Shown: in pieces, positions 50,756-61,174 of the stretch
Numbering within the stretch: the first letter of the stretch is position 1
Layout: each line of letters opens with the position of its first letter
Assembly (NCBI RefSeq): GCF_000236905.1
Contig: NC_016524.1
Location: 620,001-684,000 of the forward strand
Direction: 5' to 3'
DNA length: 64,000 bases
From: Tetrapisispora phaffii CBS 4417
Lineage: Eukaryota; Ascomycota; Saccharomycetes; Saccharomycetales; Saccharomycetaceae
Program-made: the position numbers and the translations under genes
Notes under the pieces: generated by a model
Told to the model about the DNA's origin: nothing
The model's database searches: none
What the model saw: only the letters and a program-made list of their open reading frames with translations

Positions 50756-52360
50756 CTATAACTTTGCGAAGTTTTCAACAGTCTTTCTGAAAAATCTACA
50801 GAAATCTTCAAAGTTTTCTCTTGACTTAACACTCCCTCTAACACCATTCATTAAGATATTCATACCACACTTGTCTGTCGAGATCAAATTTAATCCAAAT
50901 GTAAATTTCATACATCCAGGCGATTGTGAAAAAATAATATTATTAACATGAACTTTCTTAGTCAAATCTTCATTACGATAGCCAACGTTACTAAACAACA
51001 AACCTCCACGTTTATGGTTAGTGTAATCATCTTTGATTGTTTTATCCATATTAGTGTTATTAATGATCAAATCACTGAATAAGACACCAAAACCAACTAA
51101 TTCGTCTCCATTGCGGTAGGAATTTTGATAATTCTTATGGTAGTAGTCAACCAATTTGAAGAATTTATCGTATTCAAATTCATTGATATTGAATTGAGAA
51201 ATTAAATTGAAATAGTGTGTACCACCAACATTAGAACCGTATCTATACAAATCCCTGGTTTCAGGATCGTCAGGCAATAATCTTCTAGCATTGGTAGCCA
51301 GTGCACAATCAACACCCCATTGCCACCAGTTATTTAAATTTAAAATTTTGTTGTATTTATACATGGCAACAAAGAAACATGCTTGGATAAATGGAGTCAA
51401 TGTAACTGAATTATACAAACAATTCTTTATTGTCTTCTTCATTTTAGCAACTTCCTCACTGGAAAAATTGATCAAGTAATCATAAGTTAATGGATCTTCC
51501 GACACAAACTCAGCAGGAGTATCACCTCCATCAGAAGTGTATTGCAATTTAGTTTTACAAATATTCCCGACAATAAACTTTGGAATAGAAGACAATGTTG
51601 GTGTATAACTAATTCTTTCAGTAATCGGAATAGGTAATTTGCTAATTAACTTATAATCCTTGGAATAATTGATAATGTTAATATCATTTCCAATGACGAT
51701 AGTATCATTTTCCACATTAGCTTGTTTGCTTAAAATATTAGTTAAATCTTCAAAAAAATTAACAGCACTAGTACCGTCACTATCAAAATGGTTCGAGACA
51801 AGAATAAAATCTTTCCACTCTGTAGAACTAGTTTTAGATGGTAAACAAATGATTCTCCAGTTAGGTTTCTTAGGATCACAGATAGCGATTTTAATTGTGC
51901 TTACCATTTCTGAAATTTCATTTGAAAATTTATAATCGTTTTTTACAAAAATATCACTTATTTTAGTAGTAATTGACTTGTATTCATCTTGTTCATTCAT
52001 AATAATATCATTGATGTTAACTTCGTTAAGAACTCTAATGTAATCATGAATTGGACAAGGTTTGCTCAAATATTCTTCACTTCTATAATATGCTTCGTGC
52101 TTTGGATAAAATTTTGGTACAATATATTCAATTAAAGCTGGATATTGCAAAAACATTTCTCTAAAAGCATGGCTCAATTGAACTTTATTGACTTTCTCAT
52201 TTAGCTCACAATAAATATTGAAATTATTGTAAAGCTTTTGTCTTTGTATAATTGCAAAATAATCTTGTAAATGGCCCATACGTCTGGCATGTCCTCTCTC
52301 AATCAATTCTTCAGTAATGTACGGTTTGTACTCATCAAATGACAAAGCTTCCAAACTCAT
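50756..52360 (-). CDS. ATF2: Alcohol/sterol O-acetyltransferase Atf2
   Basis: Acetyl-CoA-dependent acetyltransferase that makes acetate esters such as isoamyl acetate and also acetylates sterols for export. The 534 residues nearly equal S. cerevisiae Atf2 (535). The catalytic HxxxD motif is H191-x-x-x-D195 in SNHFDSDGTSA. The N-terminal ERGHARRMGHLQDYF segment and the WWQWGVDCALATNARRLLP segment are typical of Atf1/Atf2. The position between ERG1 and PBP1 corresponds to YGR177C and favours ATF2 over ATF1. Confidence 0.94.
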   Translation of the reverse strand: MSLEALSFDEYKPYITEELIERGHARRMGHLQDYFAIIQRQKLYNNFNIYCELNEKVNKVQLSHAFREMFLQYPALIEYIVPKFYPKHEAYYRSEEYLSKPCPIHDYIRVLNEVNINDIIMNEQDEYKSITTKISDIFVKNDYKFSNEISEMVSTIKIAICDPKKPNWRIICLPSKTSSTEWKDFILVSNHFDSDGTSAVNFFEDLTNILSKQANVENDTIVIGNDINIINYSKDYKLISKLPIPITERISYTPTLSSIPKFIVGNICKTKLQYTSDGGDTPAEFVSEDPLTYDYLINFSSEEVAKMKKTIKNCLYNSVTLTPFIQACFFVAMYKYNKILNLNNWWQWGVDCALATNARRLLPDDPETRDLYRYGSNVGGTHYFNLISQFNINEFEYDKFFKLVDYYHKNYQNSYRNGDELVGFGVLFSDLIINNTNMDKTIKDDYTNHKRGGLLFSNVGYRNEDLTKKVHVNNIIFSQSPGCMKFTFGLNLISTDKCGMNILMNGVRGSVKSRENFEDFCRFFRKTVENFAKL

Positions 52361-52882
52361 CTTTCGTGTAACATATAACTTTGTTGCTCAATTATATTAT
52401 TCCATAATAGTATTCTTATACAGATTCATATATTGTAACTTCTGTTGTTTATATATATATATTATCCACTTCAAAAATATTTTCACCTAATTTATTGCCT
52501 ATTATTATCAATATTACGTATTGCGGTTGTTAACAGAACTTCGTGTATTTTAGACGCACAACAAAATAAAAAACTTATTGCATGAGGACCGCATGGGAAT
52601 TCTTGTTACTGAACGAATAAAACGAAGTAATAACCCAATCCAGGAACAATGAGATATCAATTGAAAGAGATGAAGCACGTTACATGCCAAACATGATAAA
52701 TTAATGTACTGTACTAGCATCCAACGTAAAGTCCTTAATATAAATAACAAAAAAATATTATCTGAAAAATTATTATATACAAGTTCAGTCAGATCTATTA
52801 CCTAGTTAATTAACATCACTAATATTATTCAATGAATATATATATGTAAATGTGTAAGTAAATATTTACATAACCTATATGC
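52361..52882. other. Intergenic, ATF2 promoter and PBP1 3' flank
   Basis: About 520 AT-rich bases. No ORF, RNA gene or clear site is recognised. Confidence 0.6.
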
Positions 52883-55126
52883 TCATTCATTAACATTTTT
52901 TGATGTTGGTTCTTGTGTATTGGAATTTTTATTTGATTCTGAACCATTTCCTTGATTTTTAGTAGGGTGTCCATTAGCGTTGTTGTTACGGTAATGATTA
53001 TTGTAATGTGAGTTATTATTGTTTTTATAATTATTATTGTTATAGTAATAAATGTTATTGTTATTATTATGACGGTTGAAGTTGCTGTTGTGGTGGCTAT
53101 TTGGTTTGTAGTGAGAATTTTGAGGTTGTGAATGCCCTGCCATACCTTGATTAAATGTCATACCGCCTTGGTACATATACGGGTTACCAAGATGGACAGG
53201 TGCTGGCCCACCATAGCCTAATGACTGGTACTGTTGTTGTGGTGACATTCCTTTCGCTCCTTCTTTTCCGGAAGAACCCATCACACCCACCATCTGAGGA
53301 ACCATTCCAGGATACATCATTGGTTGTTGCATTGGGACATACATACTCATACCACCATTCATGAGGGGATTTATTCCAGCAGTAGACATTGGATAACCAA
53401 TCATACCACCCATAGCCATCTGCATTTGGTGATTGCCCATATTAGGGTCATACGATCTCATTTGTCTTTGTTGTAATCTCATTTGGGCTTTCTGGACGAG
53501 TACTCTTTCATCAGGGAATAATGCTTTGTGAGATTTTTCGATAGTACTTTCCCAAGTTGGAGCAGTGAAGTAGGGTTTTTCTATTATGAACGGTTGCATG
53601 ATTTTTTCTTCCTTGCCCATTTCACTTTCTGCTTTTTCAATATTTTTATCATATGAGGCCTTCGCACTTTCAAACATATTGAAATTATTATTAAAAATCT
53701 CCTTCTTGCGATTATTAGAGTGTGGCAAACCTTGGCTTCCAAAAAAGATAGTAGCATGACGTCTTCTTGAGGAAATAGATGGACGTTTCCCGTCAGTTCC
53801 TTTACCAGAAGATGATGCTTTGGAACTACCCTTGGTACTATTTGAATCCTTTGGTTCTTCACTCTTTTTAACAACTTCCTTCATATCTTCAGGAACTTTG
53901 AAAGGAACTTTAAATTTTTGAGAAAACTTTTTTAAATCTTCAATTTGTGTTTCTTTAGAATTAAAGTTCTCTTTGGTAGAAGTTCCAACAGAGTAAATAG
54001 TTTTTTGAATGCCATTCTTAACAACATTTGAGTATGAAATCTTGGTACTATCACTTTTACCTTCAATATTCTTTGTGTTCAAAGTTGGTCCAGCCTTCAT
54101 AGTAGATGCTGGAGCACCTACAGTAGACTGTTCAGTAACTGATGAAATGATTGCAGGATCAATATGGTGAGGTTGATGTCTTAAAGTTGGGGGAACATAT
54201 TTACTTGGTTTGTTTTCTATCGGCTTTGTGTTCGATTTTAATGCTGCTAATAATTCATCCCCTCGTCTATCAACACCAGAATACTTGTCTTCCTCATCCA
54301 TTCCAGAATCGTCGATAATTAGACCTCTGTCTTCAGCAACATGGATATTGGAAGAGCCTTGAGATTCAATTTCTTTTGCCAATTTTTCAGCTTCTTGCAG
54401 TCTTTTTCTATATTCTGGATGACTCTTATCAATCTTGGTAGTGTAGAAATGCTCATCATATGAAGAAGTAACACCGAATTTCTTTTCATTGACAGCAAAT
54501 TGATCCCAATTCGAAGAACCGTCATCCAGGCCCTGGTTCAAAGCAGAGCTATCATCAGCCTCTGGTGCCCATTTTTGAAGTTCACGTTCTTTAATCTTTG
54601 GTGCTGATTTTGAAATGTCAACGTCAGTCTTGAATTTTGATGATTGTTCAGTGTGACTTGTTGTATTCTGTTGTTTTATTGGTTGTTGAGAAATAATTTC
54701 CCTTTTTTTGTTAGCTTGTTCATATTTCTCATCCAAACTAAAGGAAATGTTGTTTAATTCAAGCTCAGCAACATCTTTCCCATGGAATAGTAAAGTTTCT
54801 CCCAATTTTGTCTCAGAGTCCTTAGTGTCAATATCGGAAAAACCAACATCGACTAGTTTTGGAAATTTTAGGACAATTTCAATTCCTTCTTTTGATTCTG
54901 GATTGTAGGCAGATAAGATACCTGAAAACTTAGTCCCTGAAAACAAAGTTGCAGTTACTTCAGAACCAATACTGTTAACGAACAAATAATCTTGACGATC
55001 AGTAAAAGATGCTAAAGTTTCAGGACTTTCGGCAAACATAGCTTGAGATGTCGCATGGGAACGGTTAGAATTGTGGTAAGAACTACCACCGCTCTGCTTT
55101 TTATTTGAAAAGTTACCGCCTTTCAT
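52883..55126 (-). CDS. PBP1: Ataxin-2 homologue Pbp1
   Basis: Poly(A)-binding-protein-associated factor that regulates polyadenylation, stress granules and TORC1 in respiring cells. The 747 residues compare with 722 in S. cerevisiae. An LSm domain lies at about 40-95 (DRQDYLFVNSIGSEVTATLFSGTKF), then an LsmAD domain at about 210-260 (FGVTSSYDEHFYTTKIDKSHPEYRK). The C-terminal low-complexity region is Met-rich (about 565-625), which in S. cerevisiae Pbp1 acts as a redox-sensitive assembly module, and is followed by a His/Asn/Tyr-rich tract (about 670-720). It sits as YGR178C between ATF2 and OKP1. Confidence 0.96.
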   Translation of the reverse strand: MKGGNFSNKKQSGGSSYHNSNRSHATSQAMFAESPETLASFTDRQDYLFVNSIGSEVTATLFSGTKFSGILSAYNPESKEGIEIVLKFPKLVDVGFSDIDTKDSETKLGETLLFHGKDVAELELNNISFSLDEKYEQANKKREIISQQPIKQQNTTSHTEQSSKFKTDVDISKSAPKIKERELQKWAPEADDSSALNQGLDDGSSNWDQFAVNEKKFGVTSSYDEHFYTTKIDKSHPEYRKRLQEAEKLAKEIESQGSSNIHVAEDRGLIIDDSGMDEEDKYSGVDRRGDELLAALKSNTKPIENKPSKYVPPTLRHQPHHIDPAIISSVTEQSTVGAPASTMKAGPTLNTKNIEGKSDSTKISYSNVVKNGIQKTIYSVGTSTKENFNSKETQIEDLKKFSQKFKVPFKVPEDMKEVVKKSEEPKDSNSTKGSSKASSSGKGTDGKRPSISSRRRHATIFFGSQGLPHSNNRKKEIFNNNFNMFESAKASYDKNIEKAESEMGKEEKIMQPFIIEKPYFTAPTWESTIEKSHKALFPDERVLVQKAQMRLQQRQMRSYDPNMGNHQMQMAMGGMIGYPMSTAGINPLMNGGMSMYVPMQQPMMYPGMVPQMVGVMGSSGKEGAKGMSPQQQYQSLGYGGPAPVHLGNPYMYQGGMTFNQGMAGHSQPQNSHYKPNSHHNSNFNRHNNNNNIYYYNNNNYKNNNNSHYNNHYRNNNANGHPTKNQGNGSESNKNSNTQEPTSKNVNE

Positions 55127-55674
55127 TGAATTGATTTTTTGCTTTCTTCACCCACGTAGTTCAAGCAATGGAAACTATAAAATCTAGCTTATAGGCAATG
55201 AACTTATAATGCACTATATATTTACACTTGATATAGCAATATATCAAATGAAGAGATCAATTGTCTAATTGCAAATAAACTTCTGAAAGTCTTTAACTTA
55301 TAGAATTCTTTTAAATAACTTAAATTATTGCCTACTGTCTGTATACATTTATATATATTTTTCATTTCTTAAGATACGGGGACCCATCAATTTATCGACC
55401 GTGGACGATGAGAACTAAGAATCGTAAGCTCAGCAATGGAATCAAAGGGTTAATACACTAGCCATTTATATGTATAGATAATGTAAGGTTCCATTATCGA
55501 TGAAGTATCAGCATGAACCTAAAGATTCTGTTTACTATACTTGAAGTGGAGTCGACTGTTGTGAACTTCTGAGATGTTTTATTAATATTACAATTACAGA
55601 AATTAATATAAAGCTACCTATTGGCACATAAACTGCTTCAGATCCGTTAGGGCTGTTTGTCTATTTTTATGTAC
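55127..55674. other. Intergenic, PBP1 promoter and OKP1 3' flank
   Basis: About 550 bases. No ORF, RNA gene or clear regulatory site is recognised. Confidence 0.6.
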
Positions 55675-56844
55675 TTAATCATCTTCATTATCGACATTTC
55701 TGTTATTTAGCTTTTTGAATTCTTTATTATGGTTAAGCTCAAGTATTGAATTTATAGTCTTCGATAACTTATTTGATGTCTGTTCATAACTTTCCAGACT
55801 AGGTAAGTACAACGATGCATTTGTATCTCTATCCTTTTGCATAGTGATTGTGTCAAACATTTGAGGTTCTTCTGCATCATCTGACAAGTCTATCTCCAAA
55901 TTTAGCTCATAAAGATCCGTACTGAACTTACTGCTGTGATTATTGTTATCCGTATCATTTAATACTGTTGAATCTGTATTGGTTTCAAAATTAAAGGAGT
56001 TTGAAATCGATTTGCTTAAACTGGAATGTAAATTGTTATCAATTAGTTTCTCAACCAAGCGCTTACGATTGTTTTTCATTAGTTTTTTACTAGTATCTCT
56101 CAATTTAATCAATTCTGCTTGTGATTTAATTAGTTCAGTTTCAACTCTTTCTGCATTCTCAAGCTCTTGGATATATCTGCTTTGAATAAACTTTCTCTTA
56201 GCAAATATATATTCAATATCTAAATCCTTATCAGCTAATCTGGATGGAAATTTTGATTTCGCCAATCTTTGTTTTATTTTTGATACAATGTCATCCATGA
56301 TAGATTGTTTCTGTTTATAAACTTTTTTAATTTCTCGTTGATTGTAATTAGTAACAGCTTCTAATTCATCTTTATATTTATTCATAACACCCTCTATCCC
56401 ATATTCAATATTATTTTCTAATAATTGAATCACTGAATTAACCATGGTTTTCGATGGTCTTCTCCATTTCTTTAGATCATAATTTGTTGGCAGTTTTTCC
56501 TTATACCCTTTTCTAATGACTTTATTGAACTCCCAAGGTTGGATTTCTTCTTTATCATACAAAGTGTCTTTATTGATTATAATTTCTCTTACTGGAGCCT
56601 GGACTCCTCTTTCATTCTCATTATTTTTTGAGAGAGGTTCATCATGCACAGGTCTATTTCGTATCGGCTTTTCACGATGAGGACTTGAATAAAACAACTT
56701 CTTACTCATTTTTGTATGTTCATCTGCCTCTTCTAATTCATCCAGTCTCAAATGTTTACTATTATTTACATCCATTAATATACTACTATTAGCAGAATCA
56801 TTTTCGATTTCATCTAGAAATCTATTTTCCGGAGATGACGACAT
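55675..56844 (-). CDS. OKP1: Kinetochore COMA complex subunit Okp1
   Basis: Inner-kinetochore protein (CENP-Q) that with Ame1, Ctf19 and Mcm21 links centromeric Cse4 nucleosomes to the outer kinetochore. The start is the ATG at 56844 (MSSSPENRFLDEI); the TTG seven codons upstream is rejected. The protein has 389 residues against 406 in S. cerevisiae. A disordered N-terminus precedes a conserved central part (about 105-150, PWEFNKVIRKGYKEKLPTNYDLKKWRRPSKTM) and coiled coils at about 160-265. Synteny with YGR179C after PBP1 supports the call. Confidence 0.93.
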   Translation of the reverse strand: MSSSPENRFLDEIENDSANSSILMDVNNSKHLRLDELEEADEHTKMSKKLFYSSPHREKPIRNRPVHDEPLSKNNENERGVQAPVREIIINKDTLYDKEEIQPWEFNKVIRKGYKEKLPTNYDLKKWRRPSKTMVNSVIQLLENNIEYGIEGVMNKYKDELEAVTNYNQREIKKVYKQKQSIMDDIVSKIKQRLAKSKFPSRLADKDLDIEYIFAKRKFIQSRYIQELENAERVETELIKSQAELIKLRDTSKKLMKNNRKRLVEKLIDNNLHSSLSKSISNSFNFETNTDSTVLNDTDNNNHSSKFSTDLYELNLEIDLSDDAEEPQMFDTITMQKDRDTNASLYLPSLESYEQTSNKLSKTINSILELNHNKEFKKLNNRNVDNEDD

Positions 56845-57351
56845 TCTCTCCACTTTTCGTTTCAAATAAATCTTAACAAATGTGTCTAATCATATACTTA
56901 TTGTAACAGGTGTATGCTGATAATAATTATTATCTCCCAGTAGCTTAACAGCCAATATCAATTCAATTTAAATATATAAAACAAATCAAATTATATATAT
57001 ATATATCCTGGATTATTTATTTTAAATATTGTTTAATTCTCGTTTACGCGTAATAAATTTTGTAACCTTAAGTTGCGATGAGACACATTAGCTTAAAAGA
57101 ATGGATTGACATTAAAGAGAAACTAAGAAACTTATTTACATTTTATATGGAAACAATTACTTAAAGAGACTATATTATCTGATTCAATCTATTAAAAGTT
57201 TTATTATATTAATCTATTAGTTAATGAGTGGGAACGTGTATATCTAAACAGATGCATTTAGTTAAATATATATTTTGCTTTTCATTTTATGTTAGCTTTT
57301 AGCTTATGATAAGTTTATGTTGTGTGTGACCGTATTGTTAATCTAGTCTAT
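56845..57351. other. Intergenic, OKP1 promoter and MFS transporter 3' flank
   Basis: About 505 AT-rich bases with TA-runs near 56993-57005. Nothing else is seen. Confidence 0.6.
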
Positions 57352-59232
57352 TTAATATGAATCAGAACTAGACTCTGTATTGTTTGTGGTTTCTTTATTT
57401 GAGTTATTTTCGACATCTTCAGCAGTTACTTTAACGACATCAACAGATGGAGAATATGCATACTTTGATCTTTTCCTAATGGTAGCACCATATCTGTAGA
57501 ATAGGAATGGGATTGCACAGCATGCTAGACCGATAAAGGCCATTAATGTTGAAGCCCATTCGTAACCTAATCTGTGATACATTTGAATTGTGAATAATGG
57601 AACCGAACCACCCCACATCGATCTAACAAATGTCTTAGCAGCTAGACCTGATGCAGCATAATGTTGATACGAGTCGACAATGTAGTTATTGGCTGGATTA
57701 TATAGTAAAACAAAACCTAAACCACATGCAAAACCTGAGAAACATGGACCAGCCCAAGAAACATGTGGGAAAGAAGTCCAAGCATAACAAAATAAGCCAA
57801 TTGGAACAAAAGCACAACCATACATCATTGGGATTAGTCTAAGCTCGGCAGGTGGAATTTCACCTTTATCGATAAAACGTTGAGCTCTCCTGTTGTAATC
57901 CATGTTAAATAGAGGAGAAACTGCAGTTCCAATTAAAACACCTACACCAATTGGGATAAACATGATGCTTGTCTTGATATCACTCCAACCTTTACCTTCG
58001 GAATAGACAACAGGATAGGCAAAGAAGAACATGTATAACAAACCGTAAAGAATTGCCATATACATAGTGACTAAAAATACAATCAATTCACTCAATAAAA
58101 TTAAAGGTCTTAATAAACTGTCATTTGCAATTTCTTTTAATGTTCTAACTTTAATTTCAGAGACTGCTCTGTACGATTGGTCGCCAGTTAGTTTTCTTAA
58201 TTTTTTAGCTCTTCTTTTCAGTATAGTTTGATGATGGGTTTCAGGTAAAAAGACGAATAAAACTGCGTATAAGCACCCACTTAAGATGATCATGAAGATG
58301 TAAACCCATCTCCAACCACAGTACACTGTTAATAGAGAGCCAACGATTGGACCCATGACAGGACCTAAAAATGGGGCAGCAGAGAAAATAGACATAGCGA
58401 TACCACGTTCTTCCGTTCTCCAGATATCACTCAAGGAACCACCGATGATGCACATTGGTGCAGAAAAAGCTAGACCATCTAGGAACCTGAATGCAAGCAA
58501 AGTTCCAATGTTCTGAGCCACGGCACAAGGAATGATAAATATGACAGCGACAAATAAAGTTGTGCAGTAAATCCAGTTTCTACCTAATTCCTCGGATAGA
58601 GGAGCGAAAACTAACGGACCTAGACCGAAACCCCAAACCATTAGAGAGACAGTCAAAATTATGACCTCTTCAGAGACGCCGAAATGAGCTGCTGGGGCAT
58701 TGATATCACCTGTGACAACAGCCGACATCATTGCGACGACGAAACAGATTATACCTAATAGGACAGTGATATTCCATTTTATTCTTGCATCCCAAGTCCT
58801 GGGATCATCTCTATCGTCATCCACAAACTCGACAATACGGAACCCAGTCTCTGAATCGATTGGATACTGCCATTTATCTTCCTCATGGTAAAAATTTGTG
58901 GTTGATGGTATAATTTTATGTGGCGCCTCTTTATCGATCATTTCCTCTACAGGACCAATACCGTGGGTTAAACTTTCGTAGTCTGACAGGACACGCTGGA
59001 CACCTTCTCTATGTGAATTTACAATTGATAGAATTTCTTCTCTTTCATTGACACCCAATGAAATTGATTTTTTCGATAAATTCGAAATCGTCTGCGACAG
59101 AGTATTTACAATTCCATCATTTTGATTATCTGTCTCGTTAATTTCCGGGATATATGATTTAATTGATTCCAGATCATCCTCGTTATGGTCGTTGGAAGTA
59201 GACTCTGAGGTTACTAAATGCGGATATGACAT
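57352..59232 (-). CDS. MFS transporter, DHA1 drug/polyamine type
   Basis: Major-facilitator transporter of the 12-helix drug:H+ antiporter-1 family, resembling the yeast polyamine/multidrug exporters Tpo1-Tpo4. The start is the ATG at 59232 (MSYPHLVTS), since the upstream in-frame TTG lacks support; this gives 626 residues. A long cytosolic N-terminus (about 1-150) ends [13 protein letters not shown], then helices follow from about 150 to 590. Family motifs include [14 protein letters not shown] after helix 2, [28 protein letters not shown], and [14 protein letters not shown]. The C-terminus [11 protein letters not shown] is Tpo1-like. It is not the S. cerevisiae neighbour of OKP1, and the substrate cannot be read from the sequence. 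Confidence 0.9.
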   Translation of the reverse strand: MSYPHLVTSESTSNDHNEDDLESIKSYIPEINETDNQNDGIVNTLSQTISNLSKKSISLGVNEREEILSIVNSHREGVQRVLSDYESLTHGIGPVEEMIDKEAPHKIIPSTTNFYHEEDKWQYPIDSETGFRIVEFVDDDRDDPRTWDARIKWNITVLLGIICFVVAMMSAVVTGDINAPAAHFGVSEEVIILTVSLMVWGFGLGPLVFAPLSEELGRNWIYCTTLFVAVIFIIPCAVAQNIGTLLAFRFLDGLAFSAPMCIIGGSLSDIWRTEERGIAMSIFSAAPFLGPVMGPIVGSLLTVYCGWRWVYIFMIILSGCLYAVLFVFLPETHHQTILKRRAKKLRKLTGDQSYRAVSEIKVRTLKEIANDSLLRPLILLSELIVFLVTMYMAILYGLLYMFFFAYPVVYSEGKGWSDIKTSIMFIPIGVGVLIGTAVSPLFNMDYNRRAQRFIDKGEIPPAELRLIPMMYGCAFVPIGLFCYAWTSFPHVSWAGPCFSGFACGLGFVLLYNPANNYIVDSYQHYAASGLAAKTFVRSMWGGSVPLFTIQMYHRLGYEWASTLMAFIGLACCAIPFLFYRYGATIRKRSKYAYSPSVDVVKVTAEDVENNSNKETTNNTESSSDSY

Positions 59233-60415
59233 ATTGGTTACTAGTGTCGTTTGTTGTTTTTGTATGCATTCTACGAATAGCAAAAAAAATTATTAATAAA
59301 ATAGACAATGGAAGATGAAATGAATAAACTTGTTGGATGCAAAAAACACCCTCTGCTTTTATATTAATTGAAATACTATTAATCAATCGAGTTGCAGTAC
59401 CATTGGTAATATGTGTGACATCTATTATCAATGTGGTTGGTGTGCATAGTCCAACTTAACAGCCGAAACGCATTGAAGAGATCTCGATTCCCCGCGAGTC
59501 TTAATAGCCGAATGCAGCACTGCATTGTCGGTTACTAAGAAAAACGAAAACGAAGCGCGCGAAGACTACCGCCGCAGCAGTGGCCGAAAAGGGCAACGGC
59601 AGGAAAGAGAGCAACGGCGGACCGCACTGCGAGGGTCGGCCCGCGGTTGTTACAAAGGTGAAACCGGGGCCAGATGTGTGGCGCGCGCGCGTCGATGTGC
59701 AGGAAATGCCGAAGTTGCAGCCGCAAAAATACACAGGCCCTGCATTCTCGCTCAGGTTTTTCCGTCTGTTTTTCTTTTTCGTTTCCCCTTGTGCGGGATT
59801 GGCGCAGTGGTGGTGTAACAGCCGACGCATTCTTGCTCTTATTGGCTCTCTCTTCCTCCCAGCTTCTCCACGCCTATTGGTGAAAAAAGGGTTCGGAAAA
59901 CACAATAGTTAATTGCTTGATGACACAGCAATAAAAGCGTCGTAAATTACATTGCTCACCATATGCATTACAATATAGTTAGTGCAAGAACGTTCCTTTG
60001 CTTATGATAGGCAATCCGTTACCGCAAGAATTGCTCTAATGACTTGTTTCTTGGTATATCGACGGTGTCCGAAGATGTGTTATCACAGGTGCTAGGAGAT
60101 CGGAATTTTAGCTGGTGTTCAGGGACCAGTTTGAAGTCACATTCTCTTTTGTCAAGCTCGATACTGGCCTGTTACTCTATGATGTATCCACATTGATATT
60201 GTAAAAAATTTGTGATTTTTTTTTTGCCTTCTTTTCTGGTGGAAGCAAAGTGTCACGATCTGAAAATAGCTGTCTAAAGGCAGTTTTGCTGCTGTTTATC
60301 AAGAAACATTTATTTAAATGTTTTCGTTCAGGTCTATAAATACCACTTGGCGTTGGCATATTTCTTTTTATCTTTGTAGCACATTCTAAATAGTCCTTGT
60401 TCACCTCTCTTGCAC
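59233..60415. other. Divergent intergenic region with GC-rich island
   Basis: About 1.2 kb between the MFS transporter and the orphan gene. The stretch 59540-59830 is strikingly rich in G+C and CpG for this window, with many CGG/CCG triplets and a GCGCGCGCG run at about 59691-59699. Overlapping ORFs on both strands reflect the GC content and do not look coding. It would be the promoter of both flanking genes. Confidence 0.6.
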
Positions 60416-61174
60416 ATGTATAACACAACAATCTCCATCTGTGAAAATATGAAAGTAATTACTGCAGGCATTGCAATTATAGCCTATCTGAAACTCGTTT
60501 CCTGCTTTTTGTATGCCAAAAAATTACAACAGAGTACTTCTGCATTGATTGATTCCGTAGAACGGTTTGCTGCATTGTCTTATTATAATCTAACAAATGC
60601 TGACGCTTTAGACGTCTCGACGATACATTACGATGACATTTACAGTAATTTGAACCATTGGAAACAACTAAATAACGAATTGCAAGGTTTAAATGACCAT
60701 TATAAAAACAATCCAGTGGTTAAGAAAATGTTGGTTTCCTTGTTCGAGTTGAAAAAGAAGCAAATCGATTCAATGTCGACTGATAAATTCTCGCTGGTCA
60801 CTAAATTCCCACAAATAGTGGAAAATTTCCAAAATTTTATGAATCGAGTCAATAACGTAAAAGCTGACGATAATGGAAAACAAAGGGACTCGCCATTTGA
60901 TCAGTATAAGAGCAAAGAAAAACATCAAGCTGCTGTGGTCTCCTTGGCAAACTACATCGAAAAGACGCACGATGCAGTTTCCACTCAGACAGACATGTCA
61001 AAACAGAGAAGACTAATGGAAGCATTGGCATTGATATTTTCTTTGCACGCTGTAGTAACCGACATGTGCCCGATGTTAACAATACCTATTTGCTTGGTCT
61101 TTCTGTTTGTTGCAGATACAACTATAATCATTTGGGTAGCTTGGATGTATAGAGACTTGTTGACAAACAGGTGA
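60416..61174 (+). CDS. Orphan membrane protein, unknown
   Basis: A 252-residue protein from the ATG at 60416 (an ATG 11 codons downstream, MKVITAG, is also possible). I recognise no family. The N-terminus is hydrophobic (MKVITAGIAIIAYLKLVSCF), like a signal peptide or anchor. The middle (about 35-195) is charged and helical, with KKMLVSLFELKKKQ and possible coiled coil. The C-terminus has two hydrophobic segments (about 203-222 and about 226-244) ending MYRDLLTNR. Ordinary codon use and ORF length support a real gene. It lies between a GC-rich promoter region and a tRNA gene, in an apparent insertion between OKP1 and the RNR gene. Confidence 0.7.
   Translation: MYNTTISICENMKVITAGIAIIAYLKLVSCFLYAKKLQQSTSALIDSVERFAALSYYNLTNADALDVSTIHYDDIYSNLNHWKQLNNELQGLNDHYKNNPVVKKMLVSLFELKKKQIDSMSTDKFSLVTKFPQIVENFQNFMNRVNNVKADDNGKQRDSPFDQYKSKEKHQAAVVSLANYIEKTHDAVSTQTDMSKQRRLMEALALIFSLHAVVTDMCPMLTIPICLVFLFVADTTIIIWVAWMYRDLLTNR

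Noticed and set aside
59501..59912. Several overlapping ORFs on both strands in the GC-rich island
   Set aside because: High GC lowers stop-codon frequency, the translations are Arg/Ala/Cys-rich in all frames, and none has domain character.
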